Below, in pieces: positions 44,901-54,681 of a stretch of 61,908 bases of DNA. Every line of letters starts with the position of its first letter. Position 1 is the stretch's first letter. Origin of the DNA: Desulfosudis oleivorans (GTDB lineage Bacteria; Desulfobacterota; Desulfobacteria; Desulfobacterales; SURF-7); NCBI GenBank assembly GCA_020723325.1, contig DYJD01000035.1:1-61908 (forward strand). Direction: 5' to 3'. A model generated the notes under the pieces. That model was not told the origin of the DNA. It did not search any database and worked only from the letters and a program-made list of their open reading frames with translations. Made by a program: the position numbers and the translations under genes.

Positions 44901-46649
44901 TTATCGATCCGCATCGGCCATGACATAGTCGATACTGCCCAGAATAGCCAGCAGATCCGGCACCAGCAAGCCCCGGCTGATGGCCGGGACCATCTGCAGA
45001 TGCGGGAAGGAGGGCGCCCGGATGCGGATGCGGTAGGCCCGGATATCGCCTGCACTGATCAGGTAATAACTGTAGATCCCCTTGGCCGCCTCAATGGGCA
45101 CACAAACCTCACCGGCGGGAATCACCGGGCCCCAGCCTGTCCCCAGAAAATGGGGGATAAGGGTTTCGATGTGCTGCAGGGTGCGCTCCCTGGGCGGCGG
45201 CGTGGTCAGGGGATGGTCGGCCTTGAAAGGGCCGGCCGGCATGTTGTCCAGGCACTGCTTGATGATCAAAAGGCTTTGTCTGATTTCGGCCAGGCGCACC
45301 ACGGCCCGGTCATAGCAATCGCCGTTTTGGGCCGTGGGGATTTCGAACTGGAATTGATCGTAACCGGCATAGGGGCGTTTTTTACGCAGATCCCATTCCA
45401 AGCCGCAGGCCCGCAGGCCCGGACCGGTTACGCCCCAATCCAGGGCTTGTGCTATGGTGTAACTGCCGATACCCTGGGTACGGGCCTTGAAAATTGTGTT
45501 GGCCATGACCAGGCATTCGTATTCTTGCAAGCGCGGCGGCAGGTAGGCCAGGAACTGCCGCACGAGACGGTCCCACCCATCGGGCAGATCCATGGCCACG
45601 CCGCCGATGCGGAACCAGCTAGGGTGCATCCTGCCGCCGGTGACGGCCGTGATGATGTCGAAGATGTGCTCCCGGTCGTTGAAGGTGAAAAACACCGGCG
45701 ACATGGCGCCCACATCCTGGACAAAGGTGCCCAGCCAGATAAGGTGGTTGGAAACCCGGAAAAGTTCTGCCAGCATAATGCGGATTACCTTGGCCCGGTC
45801 CGGCACCACAATACCCGCCAGTTTTTCCACACCCAGCACATAGGCCAGATTGTTCATGACCCCGCCCAGGTAGTCCACCCGGTCCGTATAGGGAATATAG
45901 GTGTGCCAGGTCTGACGTTCCCCCATTTTTTCCGCCCCGCGGTGGTGGAAGCCGATTTCCGGAACAGCGGCCATGATCTCCTCGCCGTCCAATTGCAGGG
46001 TGATGCGGAAAATGCCGTGAGTGCCGGGATGCTGGGGGCCCAAATTGAGGAACATGTAATCCGTATCTTTGCCGTCCGACTCCAGCCCCCAGGCGGCGGG
46101 CTGGAAGCGCAGGGCCTCTTCCTCGCGCTGCTGCTTTTCCACCGGCAATTGAAAAGGGCCCATTTCCGTGGCTCGGCAGGGGTGTTCCTTGCGCAGGGGG
46201 TGGCCTTCCCAGGTGGCGGGCAGCAGGATCCGGTACAGGGCCGGATGGCCCTCAAAGCCGATGCCGAACATGTCGAAGATTTCGCGCTCATACCAATTGG
46301 CCGCCGGCCAGAGGGAAGTGATGGAAGCTATGGCGGGATATTCACCTGTCAAAGGCACCTTGATGCGGATATCCCCATTACGGGCAAAGGAGGAAAGGTG
46401 GTAAACAACGGTGAAGTCCGCCGGGGGCTGATCCGCCCTTTTGGTCCGCCGGCGTTCGTCAATGGCCGTGAGATCATAGAGCATGGGATAGGGGCCGTCC
46501 ACCTGTTCTTTGAGATAGCGCAGCAGGTCCGCGGCTTTTTCCTGGACGCACCAGACCGTGGGAATATTGTCCAGGCTGGGCTGCTCCATGAGCAAGGCTT
46601 GGCCGAAGCGTGTTCGCAGCGTTTCAATAATATTGGTGGACTGATTCAT
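44901..46649 (-). CDS. nuoCD: Fused NADH-quinone oxidoreductase subunits C and D
   Basis: The 582-residue protein joins NuoC (about 1-185, with [19 protein letters not shown]) to NuoD (about 190-582, with [27 protein letters not shown] and the C-terminal DPDR-like end [13 protein letters not shown]). The fusion is the arrangement found in E. coli and some other lineages. The D part provides the quinone-site His and Tyr region. ATG 46649 is the sensible start; the longer upstream frame merely translates the TCGGNN repeat that lies between it and nuoB. Confidence 0.96.
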   Translation of the reverse strand: MNQSTNIIETLRTRFGQALLMEQPSLDNIPTVWCVQEKAADLLRYLKEQVDGPYPMLYDLTAIDERRRTKRADQPPADFTVVYHLSSFARNGDIRIKVPLTGEYPAIASITSLWPAANWYEREIFDMFGIGFEGHPALYRILLPATWEGHPLRKEHPCRATEMGPFQLPVEKQQREEEALRFQPAAWGLESDGKDTDYMFLNLGPQHPGTHGIFRITLQLDGEEIMAAVPEIGFHHRGAEKMGERQTWHTYIPYTDRVDYLGGVMNNLAYVLGVEKLAGIVVPDRAKVIRIMLAELFRVSNHLIWLGTFVQDVGAMSPVFFTFNDREHIFDIITAVTGGRMHPSWFRIGGVAMDLPDGWDRLVRQFLAYLPPRLQEYECLVMANTIFKARTQGIGSYTIAQALDWGVTGPGLRACGLEWDLRKKRPYAGYDQFQFEIPTAQNGDCYDRAVVRLAEIRQSLLIIKQCLDNMPAGPFKADHPLTTPPPRERTLQHIETLIPHFLGTGWGPVIPAGEVCVPIEAAKGIYSYYLISAGDIRAYRIRIRAPSFPHLQMVPAISRGLLVPDLLAILGSIDYVMADADR

Positions 46650-46664
46650 CAATAACTTCCGATT

Positions 46665-46693
46665 GCGATACCGATACCGACCCCGACCCCGAA
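46665..46693 (-). repeat. TCGGNN repeat between nuoB and nuoCD
   Basis: The sequence GCGATACCGATACCGACCCC followed by GACCCCGAAAA is the reverse complement of the TCGGNN tail. It fills the 68-base gap between nuoB and nuoCD, as a single arm without an inverted partner. Confidence 0.75.
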
Positions 46694-46717
46694 AAAACCA
46701 CAGGGGGTTTGCGGGGA

Positions 46718-47281
46718 TCAAACATGATCCGGAGAATTCAATACCGTGACTTTTTGCCTTTCCGTCCGCTTCAGATCCCGCATGGAAGGCAGGGCCGGCC
46801 GTTCCACCCCTTGGGGCCCCATCACCCAGCTCAGCGGCCGTTTTTCCTTACCGATCAAGTCTTGCAGCAGCATCACCCCATGGATAAAGGCCGCGGGATT
46901 GGGCGGGCAGCCCGGTATATAAACATCCACCGGCAGAATTTTGTCCACCCCCTGGATCACGCTGTAGACATCGTACATGCCGCCGGAATTGGCGCAGGAG
47001 CCCATGGAAATGACCCATCGGGGTTCCATCATCTGCTCATACAGCCGCATGATGATGGGCGCCATCTTGATAAAAGGCGTGCCGGCGATGATCATCAGGT
47101 CCGCCTCCCGCGGGGTGCCGCGGATGACTTCCGCGCCGAAGCGGGCAATGTCGTAACGGCTGGTAAGACTCGTTGCCAGCTCCACAAAACAGCAGGAAAG
47201 CCCGAAGCCAAAGGGCCAGATGGAATTCTTGCGACCCCAGGCCACCAGACGTTGCAATTGGGTGAAAACAATACTGGTCAC
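46718..47281 (-). CDS. nuoB: NADH-quinone oxidoreductase subunit B
   Basis: The 187-residue subunit holds cluster N2, the last electron carrier before quinone, through the tandem cysteines in [11 protein letters not shown] plus MGSCANSGG and [15 protein letters not shown] is another family mark. The start is a GTG at 47281 with a weak AAAGAAA upstream. The short hydrophilic C-terminal tail ([10 protein letters not shown]) is variable in the family. It follows the CBS-domain gene by six bases. Confidence 0.95.
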   Translation of the reverse strand: MTSIVFTQLQRLVAWGRKNSIWPFGFGLSCCFVELATSLTSRYDIARFGAEVIRGTPREADLMIIAGTPFIKMAPIIMRLYEQMMEPRWVISMGSCANSGGMYDVYSVIQGVDKILPVDVYIPGCPPNPAAFIHGVMLLQDLIGKEKRPLSWVMGPQGVERPALPSMRDLKRTERQKVTVLNSPDHV

Positions 47282-47287
47282 TTTCTT

Positions 47288-47722
47288 TTATCTTTTCCCT
47301 TTAATGTAGTTTTCCAGTTGCTCAATGATTTCTTCTTTATGCTCAATCACCGCCTTGACAATGTCGCCGATGGAGACTATGCCTATCAGGCACTGGTTTT
47401 CAAAGACCGGCAAATGCCGGATGCGGTGATTGCTCATCAATTCCATGCAGGTTTCGATGTCCTGTTGCGGATCCGCATGGATGACCTTGGCGGACATGAT
47501 TTCCTTCACCGCCACTTCCTTTGAGAGCTTGCCCTTTAATACGATTTTACGGGCATAATCCCGCTCGGAAAACAGTCCCACAACATCACCCTTTTCGCAC
47601 ACCACCAAAGCCCCCACATTTTTGTCCGCCATCATTTGGAGGGCCTCATATACCGTGGCATCCGGGGAAATGGTGAAGACCGTTGCGCCTTTTTCCTGCA
47701 AAAGATCTCTGACGTTTTTCAT
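47288..47722 (-). CDS. CBS-domain pair protein embedded in the complex I operon
   Basis: The 144-residue protein consists of two CBS domains (about 8-65 and 75-135), with MMADKNVGALVVCEKGDVVG and MSNHRIRHLPVFENQCLIGI. Such pairs bind adenine nucleotides or SAM and sense energy or redox state. The SERDYARK segment (residues about 54-61) is typical of stand-alone CBS proteins. It has no membrane helix. It lies between nuoA and nuoB, six bases before nuoB, so co-expression with complex I is likely; direct regulation of the complex is speculation. Confidence 0.88.
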   Translation of the reverse strand: MKNVRDLLQEKGATVFTISPDATVYEALQMMADKNVGALVVCEKGDVVGLFSERDYARKIVLKGKLSKEVAVKEIMSAKVIHADPQQDIETCMELMSNHRIRHLPVFENQCLIGIVSIGDIVKAVIEHKEEIIEQLENYIKGKR

Positions 47723-47750
47723 AAGAAAAAATTTCGAAGTTTTAAGTTGC

Positions 47751-47875
47751 AAGTGATCTAAAGTGATCTAAAGTTGTGGAACGCGCTTTCAGCGCGGTCT
47801 ATTTATATTGATGGGACACCACAACTTTAGCTCACTTTAGTCACTTTAGTTCACTTTAGTTCACTTTAGTCACTT
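47751..47875. repeat. CACTTTAGT repeat array with inverted arm and central hairpin
   Basis: Left arm 47751-47779 has two AAGTGATCTAA-type units; right arm 47819-47875 has five units of the complementary CACTTTAG(T)(T) type, so the arms can pair. Between them CGCGCTTTCAGCGCG (47782-47796) forms a perfect small hairpin. The right arm supplies the last codons and stop of nuoA. Confidence 0.85.
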
Positions 47876-48275
47876 GCCTCTTGCTTCTCCTGTGTTTTTC
47901 CACCCGCCAGTCCAAAGCCCCCACCCGCCACAAGTAGAAAAGCGCCAGCAGCAGCACGGCGATGAAGATCAATATTTCGATATAGCCGGTCCAGCCCAAA
48001 GGCCGGGCCGCGTCAGCCCAGGCGAAAATAAAGACCGCCTCCAGATCGAACAGGACAAAGAACATGGCCGACAGATAAAATTTGATGTCAAAACGGATAC
48101 GCGCCGAGCCGGTGGGAGCGATACCGGATTCATAGGGTTCATTGGTGGTTCTTTCCCGATGGCGCTGGCCGAGGAAAGCGGAAAGAATCACGATGAAAGC
48201 AGCCAGAATCATCACAATGGCGCAATATAACACCAAAGGCCAAAGTGGGGTATCAACAGGAGGCTGAGCGGTCAA
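47856..48275 (-). CDS. nuoA: NADH-quinone oxidoreductase subunit A
   Basis: The 139-residue, three-helix subunit shows NEPYESGIAPTGSARIRFDI and FYLSAMFFVLFDLEAVFIFA, including the conserved Glu and Asp of the quinone-chamber side. It opens the operon. The start is a TTG at 48275; no ATG lies near the N terminus. The final residues (QVTKVN) and the stop are encoded by a CACTTTAGT repeat, which suggests the original end was changed by repeat insertion. Confidence 0.93.
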   Translation of the reverse strand: MTAQPPVDTPLWPLVLYCAIVMILAAFIVILSAFLGQRHRERTTNEPYESGIAPTGSARIRFDIKFYLSAMFFVLFDLEAVFIFAWADAARPLGWTGYIEILIFIAVLLLALFYLWRVGALDWRVEKHRRSKRQVTKVN

Positions 48276-48500
48276 AACGGTTTCCCTTGCCTTTCAGCGG
48301 TTGCGTTTAAAAGTAAAGCTCACTGATTTAAAACTGAAGTCAATTGAAACACCCCGGAAATACAGATGCCAGTTCGGCCACATTAGCGCATTTCTCCATG
48401 CCAAATCAAGTATCTTGTCAGACATCATTTGACCTTGGAAGATTGGACCCAATCATCCTAGAAACTTTCGCCTGAGAATCCTAGATCCAACCCTGATTCT
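48276..48500. other. Gap upstream of the complex I operon
   Basis: This 225-base stretch between the RND pump gene end and nuoA must carry the nuo promoter. On the minus strand TTGACT occurs about 70 bases before the start with only a poor -10 partner. No other structure was recognised. Confidence 0.35.
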
Positions 48501-51500
48501 TCAAACAACCTCATCCCCTTTTGGATCAAAGATCACTTCCTGCCGGGCAAACAATTTTTCCAGGCGGATGCGCAGGCGCTCCATGTACAGGTAGAACACC
48601 GGCGTCACGAACAGGGTCAGGAACTGGGAAAACAAAAGCCCGCCCACCACGGCCAGACCCAGGGGTTGGCGGGTCTCGGCGCCGGCACCCAGACCCAGGG
48701 CAATGGGAATGGTGCCCATCAGGGCCGCCATGGTGGTCATCATAATGGGCCGGAAGCGCACCACGCAGGCTTCGAAAATGGCGCTCTGGGCGTCTAGTTT
48801 TTGTTTGCGCTGGGCCTCGATGGCAAAGTCGATCATCATGATGCCGTTTTTCTTGACCAGGCCGATGAGCATGATGATGCCCACAAAGGCGTAAATACTC
48901 AGCTCCACCCGGAAGATCAGCAAGGTTACCAGGGCGCCGAACCCGGCAAAGGGCAGGGCCGACAGAATGGTGATGGGGTGGATGAAATTTTCATACAGGA
49001 TTCCCAAAACAATGTAGATCACCAACAGGGCCATGATCAGGAGCAAACCCAGGCCCTGGAGGGAAGAGGCAAAGGCCTGGGCCGTGCCCTGAAAGCTGAA
49101 AGTCACCCGCGGCGGCAAAAGTTTCTGGGCCAGGTTTTCAATTTCCGTTTTGGCCTGGCCCAGGGAATAATTGGGCTCCAGGTTGAAGGACAGGGTTACG
49201 GAAATGTTCTGGCCGGTATGATTCACGGACAAGGGGCCAATATCCATGCTGATATCGGCCAGGGCGCTCATGGGCACGAGCTGGCCGGTCTTGGCAGTGA
49301 TATATAGATTGGCCAGGGCCGCCGGGTCCTGCTGGAATTCCGGGGCCACTTCCAGGATCACATAATAGGAATTGGTGGGTGCGTAAATGGTGGAAATCTG
49401 GCGGGAGCCATAGGCTGTATATAGGCTGTTTTCAATCTGCTCCACGGATATGCCCATTTCCGCGGCCTTGTCCCGGTTGATGGCCACCTTCAATTGGGGG
49501 CTCTTGAGTTCCAGGTCGCTGTTGATGTCCAGGAAGCCCGGCAGGGCGCGCATTTTCTCTTCCATCAAACCGGCATATTTGTACAGTTCGTCAATATCCA
49601 CACCTTGCAAGGTGAGTTGATATTGGCTTTTGGTGAAACGGCCGCTCAGGCGGATGGGCGGTGGGATCTGCAAAAAAGTGATGATGCCGGGAACCTGGGC
49701 CAATTGCGGCCGCAGGCGATTGATGACCTGATCCGCCGTGACCTTGCGCTCACTACGCGGTTTGAGGCGCATGAAAATGAAGCCGGTGTTGCTGCCGGTC
49801 ATGCCGCCCCGGGCCCCGGCGCTGGAGATGAAGGCGTCCACCTCCGGGTCCTTTTGCACGATGGCCGCCAGGGCCTGCTGGTGCTCCACCATGGATTGAA
49901 AGGAAATCCCCTGGGCCGCCTGGGTAAAGGCAATGACCTGGCCGGTGTCCTCGTTGGGCATGAAGCCTTTGGGGATTATTTTAAAAAGATAGAAAGTGGC
50001 GATAAGGATTACGGCGGAGTAAAGCATGGTGAAGCGCCGGTGGCGGATGGACCAGTGCAGGCCGGCCTTATACCAGTCCAGCACCTTGTCAAAAACCCGT
50101 TCCGAGGCGTTGTACAGGCGGCCGTGCTTTTCCTCACCGTGGGCTTTCAGGAACAGGCTGCACAGCATGGGGGTAAGGGTCAGGGAAATGAAGCCGGAAA
50201 TCAGGATGGCAATGGCGATGGTCACGGAAAATTCATTGAACAGGCGGCCCAGGATGCCGCCCATGAACAGCACGGGAATGAACACGGCGGCCAGGGAAAG
50301 GGTCATGGAGATGATGGTGAAGCCGATTTCCCGGGCCCCGTTCACTGCGGCTTCAAAGGGTTTTTCGCCCATTTCCAGGTGGCGCACGATGTTTTCCAGC
50401 ATGACGATGGCGTCGTCCACCACAAACCCCACACTGAGGGTCAGGGCCATCAAGGACAGGTTGTCCAGGCTGTAGCCCATGAGGTACATGACCGTAAAGG
50501 TGCCGATGACGGACATGGGCAGGGCCAGGCTGGGGATGGCGGTGGCGGACAGATTTCGCAGGAACAGGAAAATTACCGCCACCACGAGAAAAAGGGTCAG
50601 GAGCAGGGTCAGCTTGACGTCGTTCACCGATTCCCGGATGGAGTCCGAGCGGTCAAAGAGCACATTCATGGATACCGAGGCCGGCAATTGCTCGGCCAGT
50701 GCACTCATCATCTTGCGCACGGCCTGGGCCACTTCCACGGTGTTGGTGCCGGGCTGGCGCTGGATGGCCAGGACAATGGAACGTTGGGACTTGTTGGACT
50801 GTATGTACCAGGCCGCGGTTTTGTCGTTTTCCACACTGTCCACGGCTTGGCCCAGATCCTCGATGCGCACCGGGCTGCCATTGCGGTAGGCCACCACCAG
50901 GCCGCGGTAACCCTCGGCTTCCGTGATCTGGCCGTTGGCCTGGACCGTATAGGTGACATGGGGGCCGGAAAGGCTGCCGGTGGGCAGATTTACATTGGCC
51001 TTGCTCACGGCCTGGGCCACCTCGTCAATGCCCAGATTTTTGTTGGCCAGCTTGTCCGGGTCCAGTTGGATGCGCACGGCATATTTCTGGGAGCCGTAGA
51101 CAGCCACCTGGGCCACGCCGCTGATCATGGAAATGCGCTGGGCCATCATGGTCTCGCCGTATTCATTGAGTGTGGAAAGGGGCAGGGAAGGGGAGGTGAG
51201 GGCGATATAGAGAATCGGCTGATCCGCCGGATTGACCTTTTGAAAAGAGGGCGGGGTGGGCATGTCGCTGGGCAGCCGGCCCATGGCGGCGGAAATGGCG
51301 GTCTGAACATCCTGGGCCGCGGCGTCGATGTCACGGTTCAGGTTGAACATGATGGTGATGTTGGTGCGGCCCTGGGTGCTTGCGGAAGTCATGGCGTCGA
51401 TGCCGGCTATGGTGGAGAACTGCTTTTCCAGGGGGGTGGCCACGGCCGAGGCCATGGTTTCCGGACTGGCGCCGGGCAGGGCCGCGCCCACCTGAATCAC

Positions 51501-51632
51501 GGGAAAGTCCACGTTGGGCAGATCGCTCACCGGCAGTTTGCGGTAGCTCATGAAACCGAACAGCAAAATGGACAACATGACCAGGGTGGTCATGACCGGC
51601 CGGAAAATGAACAGATCGGAAATGCTTTTCAT
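48501..51632 (-). CDS. RND multidrug efflux pump, inner membrane transporter
   Basis: The 1043-residue protein is a full-length HAE1-type RND pump with 12 helices. Proton relay residues sit in VGFVVDDAIVMLENI (two adjacent Asp) and a Lys-bearing helix near 940 (IMLIGLVKKNGIMM). Porter regions follow the AcrB/MdtB pattern. It exports drugs or other toxic compounds from the periplasm or inner membrane with the adaptor and outer membrane factor encoded just upstream. The start overlaps the adaptor stop by ATGA. Substrates cannot be read from sequence. Confidence 0.95.
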   Translation of the reverse strand: MKSISDLFIFRPVMTTLVMLSILLFGFMSYRKLPVSDLPNVDFPVIQVGAALPGASPETMASAVATPLEKQFSTIAGIDAMTSASTQGRTNITIMFNLNRDIDAAAQDVQTAISAAMGRLPSDMPTPPSFQKVNPADQPILYIALTSPSLPLSTLNEYGETMMAQRISMISGVAQVAVYGSQKYAVRIQLDPDKLANKNLGIDEVAQAVSKANVNLPTGSLSGPHVTYTVQANGQITEAEGYRGLVVAYRNGSPVRIEDLGQAVDSVENDKTAAWYIQSNKSQRSIVLAIQRQPGTNTVEVAQAVRKMMSALAEQLPASVSMNVLFDRSDSIRESVNDVKLTLLLTLFLVVAVIFLFLRNLSATAIPSLALPMSVIGTFTVMYLMGYSLDNLSLMALTLSVGFVVDDAIVMLENIVRHLEMGEKPFEAAVNGAREIGFTIISMTLSLAAVFIPVLFMGGILGRLFNEFSVTIAIAILISGFISLTLTPMLCSLFLKAHGEEKHGRLYNASERVFDKVLDWYKAGLHWSIRHRRFTMLYSAVILIATFYLFKIIPKGFMPNEDTGQVIAFTQAAQGISFQSMVEHQQALAAIVQKDPEVDAFISSAGARGGMTGSNTGFIFMRLKPRSERKVTADQVINRLRPQLAQVPGIITFLQIPPPIRLSGRFTKSQYQLTLQGVDIDELYKYAGLMEEKMRALPGFLDINSDLELKSPQLKVAINRDKAAEMGISVEQIENSLYTAYGSRQISTIYAPTNSYYVILEVAPEFQQDPAALANLYITAKTGQLVPMSALADISMDIGPLSVNHTGQNISVTLSFNLEPNYSLGQAKTEIENLAQKLLPPRVTFSFQGTAQAFASSLQGLGLLLIMALLVIYIVLGILYENFIHPITILSALPFAGFGALVTLLIFRVELSIYAFVGIIMLIGLVKKNGIMMIDFAIEAQRKQKLDAQSAIFEACVVRFRPIMMTTMAALMGTIPIALGLGAGAETRQPLGLAVVGGLLFSQFLTLFVTPVFYLYMERLRIRLEKLFARQEVIFDPKGDEVV

Positions 51633-52774
51633 GGGCGCTTCTCTCCCTCGGCCGGGGCCTCGTTTTGCAGGACAACCTTGGCGCCGGGAGTCAATTTGAG
51701 CTGGCCGTCGGTTACCACGATTTCACCGGCGGAAAGGCCCTTAGCGATCACGGTCTGGTGATCGCTGCGGGTTCCGGGGGATACAGGACGGGATTCCACG
51801 GTCAGGTCGCTTTTCACCACAAAGACGAAATTGTCTTGCTGACCGATTTGAATTGCTTCCGCAGGAATCACCACGGCCTTGGGTTGCAGACCCAGCAAAA
51901 GAACAACATTGACGAACTGACCCGGCCACAGGCGGCTGTCGGCATTGGCCAGGGTGGCTTTGAGGGTGATGGTGCCGGTGTTGGGATTGATGGTATTGTC
52001 CAAGAAGGTTAGGCGGCCTTCCTTGGGTTCGTTGCGTTTGCCCGGAGTGGAAACCAGGACCTTGAGATCTTCCTGACTCATCCGGTTTTGAATTTCTCCA
52101 AGACGCTGTTCCGGAACGGAAAAACGAACCAGCACGGGCTCAACCTGATGGATCACCATGAGGGGCTTGGCGTCGTTGGCCTTGACCAGGTTGCCTTCAT
52201 TGATCAGGATACTGCCCACCCGGCCGGCGATGGGGGCGGTGATGCTGCAATAGTCCACGTTGATGCGCGCATTTTGCAGGGCCGCCTCGTCACCGCTGAC
52301 CACGGCCTTGAGGGCTTCGGCGTCTGCTATTACTTGTTCATATTGGGCCTTGGTGACATAGTCTTTTTGAACCAGTTCGGCATAGCGTTCGGCATCCTTC
52401 CCGGCTTTTTCCAGGCGGATTTTATCCCGGGCCAGGGCCGCCTCAGCCGCCTCCCGCTGGGCCTGGTAGGGTCGGTCGTCGATGGAGACAATGGCCTGGC
52501 CTTTTTCAACCATCTGGCCTTCTTTAAGATGGACTTTCATGACTTGGCCGTCCACCCGTGAGGTGATGTTGACCACGGAAAAGGCCTCCACCGTGCCGTT
52601 GGCTGATATTTCAATAGGTACGTCCTTTTCAAGGGCCGGAGCGGTTTTGACGGAAACCGCCGGATTGGGTTTGGGTTGCTCCCGTTCCGAGCAACCGGCG
52701 GCCAAGACCAGAACAGCCGATAATAAAATTGGAATCAGATGGGGAAAAGGAATGGGGAAAAAAGATTTGCGCAT
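51629..52774 (-). CDS. RND efflux periplasmic adaptor (membrane fusion protein)
   Basis: The 381-residue protein has a lipoprotein signal with lipobox VLAAGC (Cys at about 28), a split biotinyl-lipoyl-like domain (VDGQVMKVHLKEGQMVEKGQ and ITAPIAGRVG), a helical hairpin between them, and a C-terminal beta-barrel with TFLDNTINPNTGTITLKA. It links the RND pump to the outer membrane factor. It sits between those two genes and overlaps the pump gene by four bases. Confidence 0.94.
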   Translation of the reverse strand: MRKSFFPIPFPHLIPILLSAVLVLAAGCSEREQPKPNPAVSVKTAPALEKDVPIEISANGTVEAFSVVNITSRVDGQVMKVHLKEGQMVEKGQAIVSIDDRPYQAQREAAEAALARDKIRLEKAGKDAERYAELVQKDYVTKAQYEQVIADAEALKAVVSGDEAALQNARINVDYCSITAPIAGRVGSILINEGNLVKANDAKPLMVIHQVEPVLVRFSVPEQRLGEIQNRMSQEDLKVLVSTPGKRNEPKEGRLTFLDNTINPNTGTITLKATLANADSRLWPGQFVNVVLLLGLQPKAVVIPAEAIQIGQQDNFVFVVKSDLTVESRPVSPGTRSDHQTVIAKGLSAGEIVVTDGQLKLTPGAKVVLQNEAPAEGEKRP

Positions 52775-52828
52775 TATCGGCCCTCACACTTGATCAATCC
52801 GGATTACTTGTTGAAGTTTAATATGAAT

Positions 52829-54301
52829 TCACTGCGGTTTTTCCGTTACCACCATACTGGGAAAAACCTCCAGGATGTCTCCTTGTTTTTCCAAAGGTTG
52901 TTGCCAGAGCAGACCCGTGTCCCGGCTGAGCTGGGCAAAGGAAATATACCAGTCGGTCTGGGCCGAGACTTGCTGGGCCCTGGCGATTTCCAGAGTGCTC
53001 TGGGCCGACAGAAGGTCTAGAAGCCCGCCCACGCCCTCCTTGTAGCGGCCCAGGCTGACATCATAAGACTGTAGGGCGCTTTTCAGGAGATCCTCGCTGG
53101 TCTTGACCCGTTGGGCCGAAGTTTTCAGGTTGAAAAAACTGGACCAGACCTGCAGGATGACAGTCTGGCCCAGGGATTCAAGCTGGGCTTTTTGCACAGC
53201 CAGTTCCTGCCTGGATTTGAGGGCGTCATGGCTCAGGGAATAGCCCTTATACAGCGGAACCTTGACCATCAGGGCGGTCTTGTTCTGGCTGGTCCAGTCA
53301 TCGCTTTTATTGTCCAGCACTCCGCTGAAGTCGTTGGTGAGCACCAGGCTGGGGTACAGGGCCGAATCCGTGGTTTTAATGCGGGCCTGATATTGCTCCA
53401 CGCGTTTGCGCTGGGCCGCCAGATCCGGCCGGTTGGCCGCCGCCTTTTGGATATAGGCATCCACTTCCTCGGTCATGCGTTCCACGGGCGGATTCAGGAC
53501 CAGGTCCTCGATGTCATAGGGCGTATTGGCCGGTATTCCCATGGCCGTGGCCAGGGCCCCCCGGATGGTCTGGGTACGGCCCTGGATCACGTCCAGATTG
53601 AGCCGGGCCTGGGAAAGGGCGGTCTTGGCCAGCAGCACTTCGGCAATGGTGGCCAGGCCGTTGCGGTGGCGTTCTTCAGCCGCCTCCAGATTGGTCTCGG
53701 CCTCATGCAGCGAGGTTTCCGAAGCATTGCGCAGAGCCTTGGCGCTGGCATATTGAAAATAAGTTTGCAACACCAGGAATACGGCGTTCTGGATGGCGGC
53801 GTTATGGCTGAAATCCGCGGCCAATAAGGCCTGCTGCTTTTCCGCAATGGCCGCCTCGCGTCCGCCGAAGTCCAGCAGCAGCCAGGTCAGATTCAGGCCG
53901 GATTCAAGCCCGGTGATGTGGCGGCCGGATTTTCTTGCCGGCGCGATATTCTCGGTGTGGGACAGTCCGAAACCGGCATTGATTTCCGGCTGGCGGCTGC
54001 CTTCCTTGCTGAGCAGGTCCGCTGCCGTGGCCCGGGCGCTGTACCAGGTGGCGCGGGTATCCGGATTGTTGCGCAGGGCCACTTCGATGATATCCGTGAG
54101 CTGCCATTTGCTGTCGGACTGCAACAGGTTCTCCGGGATATCGAGCTGCTTGGCTACAGCCGGGGGCCGGGAAAGGGCCTCGGGGGGCGGGGTCCAGACA
54201 CGGTCGGGCGCCGGGGCTACATGACTATCCAGGGAGCGCTCGTTCACGTGGCGAACACAAGCGCTTTGGAGCAGTGCGCCTGAAAGTATGAACAGGACCA
54301 T
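52829..54301 (-). CDS. TolC-family outer membrane efflux lipoprotein
   Basis: The 490-residue protein is an outer membrane factor with two repeated alpha-barrel/beta-barrel halves: QLTDIIEVALRNNPDTRATW and EVDAYIQKAAANRPDLAAQR, the usual TolC family starts of repeat. The signal peptide ends with LLQSAC, so it is probably a lipoprotein. ATG 54301 is chosen because the signal begins there; the in-frame upstream part translates the TCGGNN repeat. It forms the exit duct for the adjacent RND pump and leads its operon. Confidence 0.92.
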   Translation of the reverse strand: MVLFILSGALLQSACVRHVNERSLDSHVAPAPDRVWTPPPEALSRPPAVAKQLDIPENLLQSDSKWQLTDIIEVALRNNPDTRATWYSARATAADLLSKEGSRQPEINAGFGLSHTENIAPARKSGRHITGLESGLNLTWLLLDFGGREAAIAEKQQALLAADFSHNAAIQNAVFLVLQTYFQYASAKALRNASETSLHEAETNLEAAEERHRNGLATIAEVLLAKTALSQARLNLDVIQGRTQTIRGALATAMGIPANTPYDIEDLVLNPPVERMTEEVDAYIQKAAANRPDLAAQRKRVEQYQARIKTTDSALYPSLVLTNDFSGVLDNKSDDWTSQNKTALMVKVPLYKGYSLSHDALKSRQELAVQKAQLESLGQTVILQVWSSFFNLKTSAQRVKTSEDLLKSALQSYDVSLGRYKEGVGGLLDLLSAQSTLEIARAQQVSAQTDWYISFAQLSRDTGLLWQQPLEKQGDILEVFPSMVVTEKPQ

Positions 54302-54336
54302 GACTATCCGCCATAAGGGTATCGCATGTGTTTTTT

Positions 54337-54364
54337 TCGGGGTCGGAGCCGGTATCGGTATCGA
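54337..54364 (+). repeat. TCGGNN repeat upstream of the outer membrane factor gene
   Basis: TCGGGGTCGGAGCCGGTATC followed by GGTATCGAAAA forms a single short array. It lies in the gap 54302-54681, which otherwise contains no gene I can support; promoter sequences for the pump operon are expected there. Confidence 0.75.
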
Positions 54365-54681
54365 AAAAAAAGTAGAACCATGCTTTTTGGGGAAAAGGTT
54401 GTGGGATTCCTTGGAACCCGCCTTCCATTTCTCGCCCGTTTGCAGGGAAATATCAGCCAACAGGATCTTCAGCGCCGCCAACATAAGGTAGGAATCGCCT
54501 CTCCGAAGGGCTCCGATCTTCGGCAGCACCTTCTTCTCACAACATATTTACCGATGAATGATAAGCAGATTTCAGCGAGGTTCAGATATAAATAAACCCT
54601 GTCTGAACGTCAATAAAAAAATCCCGCATGAAATCCGACAGGCCGGATACATTCTCTTATATTGACTTTACCAGAATGTGT

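Noticed and set aside
48340-48420. Possible sigma-54 promoter before nuoA (TGGCAT on the minus strand)
   Set aside because: The -12 element lacks the required GC dinucleotide at correct spacing.
49494-51761. Long open frame (755 codons) antisense to the RND pump gene
   Set aside because: Shadow frame with extreme His, Gly and Gln content; the opposite strand encodes a full-length RND pump.
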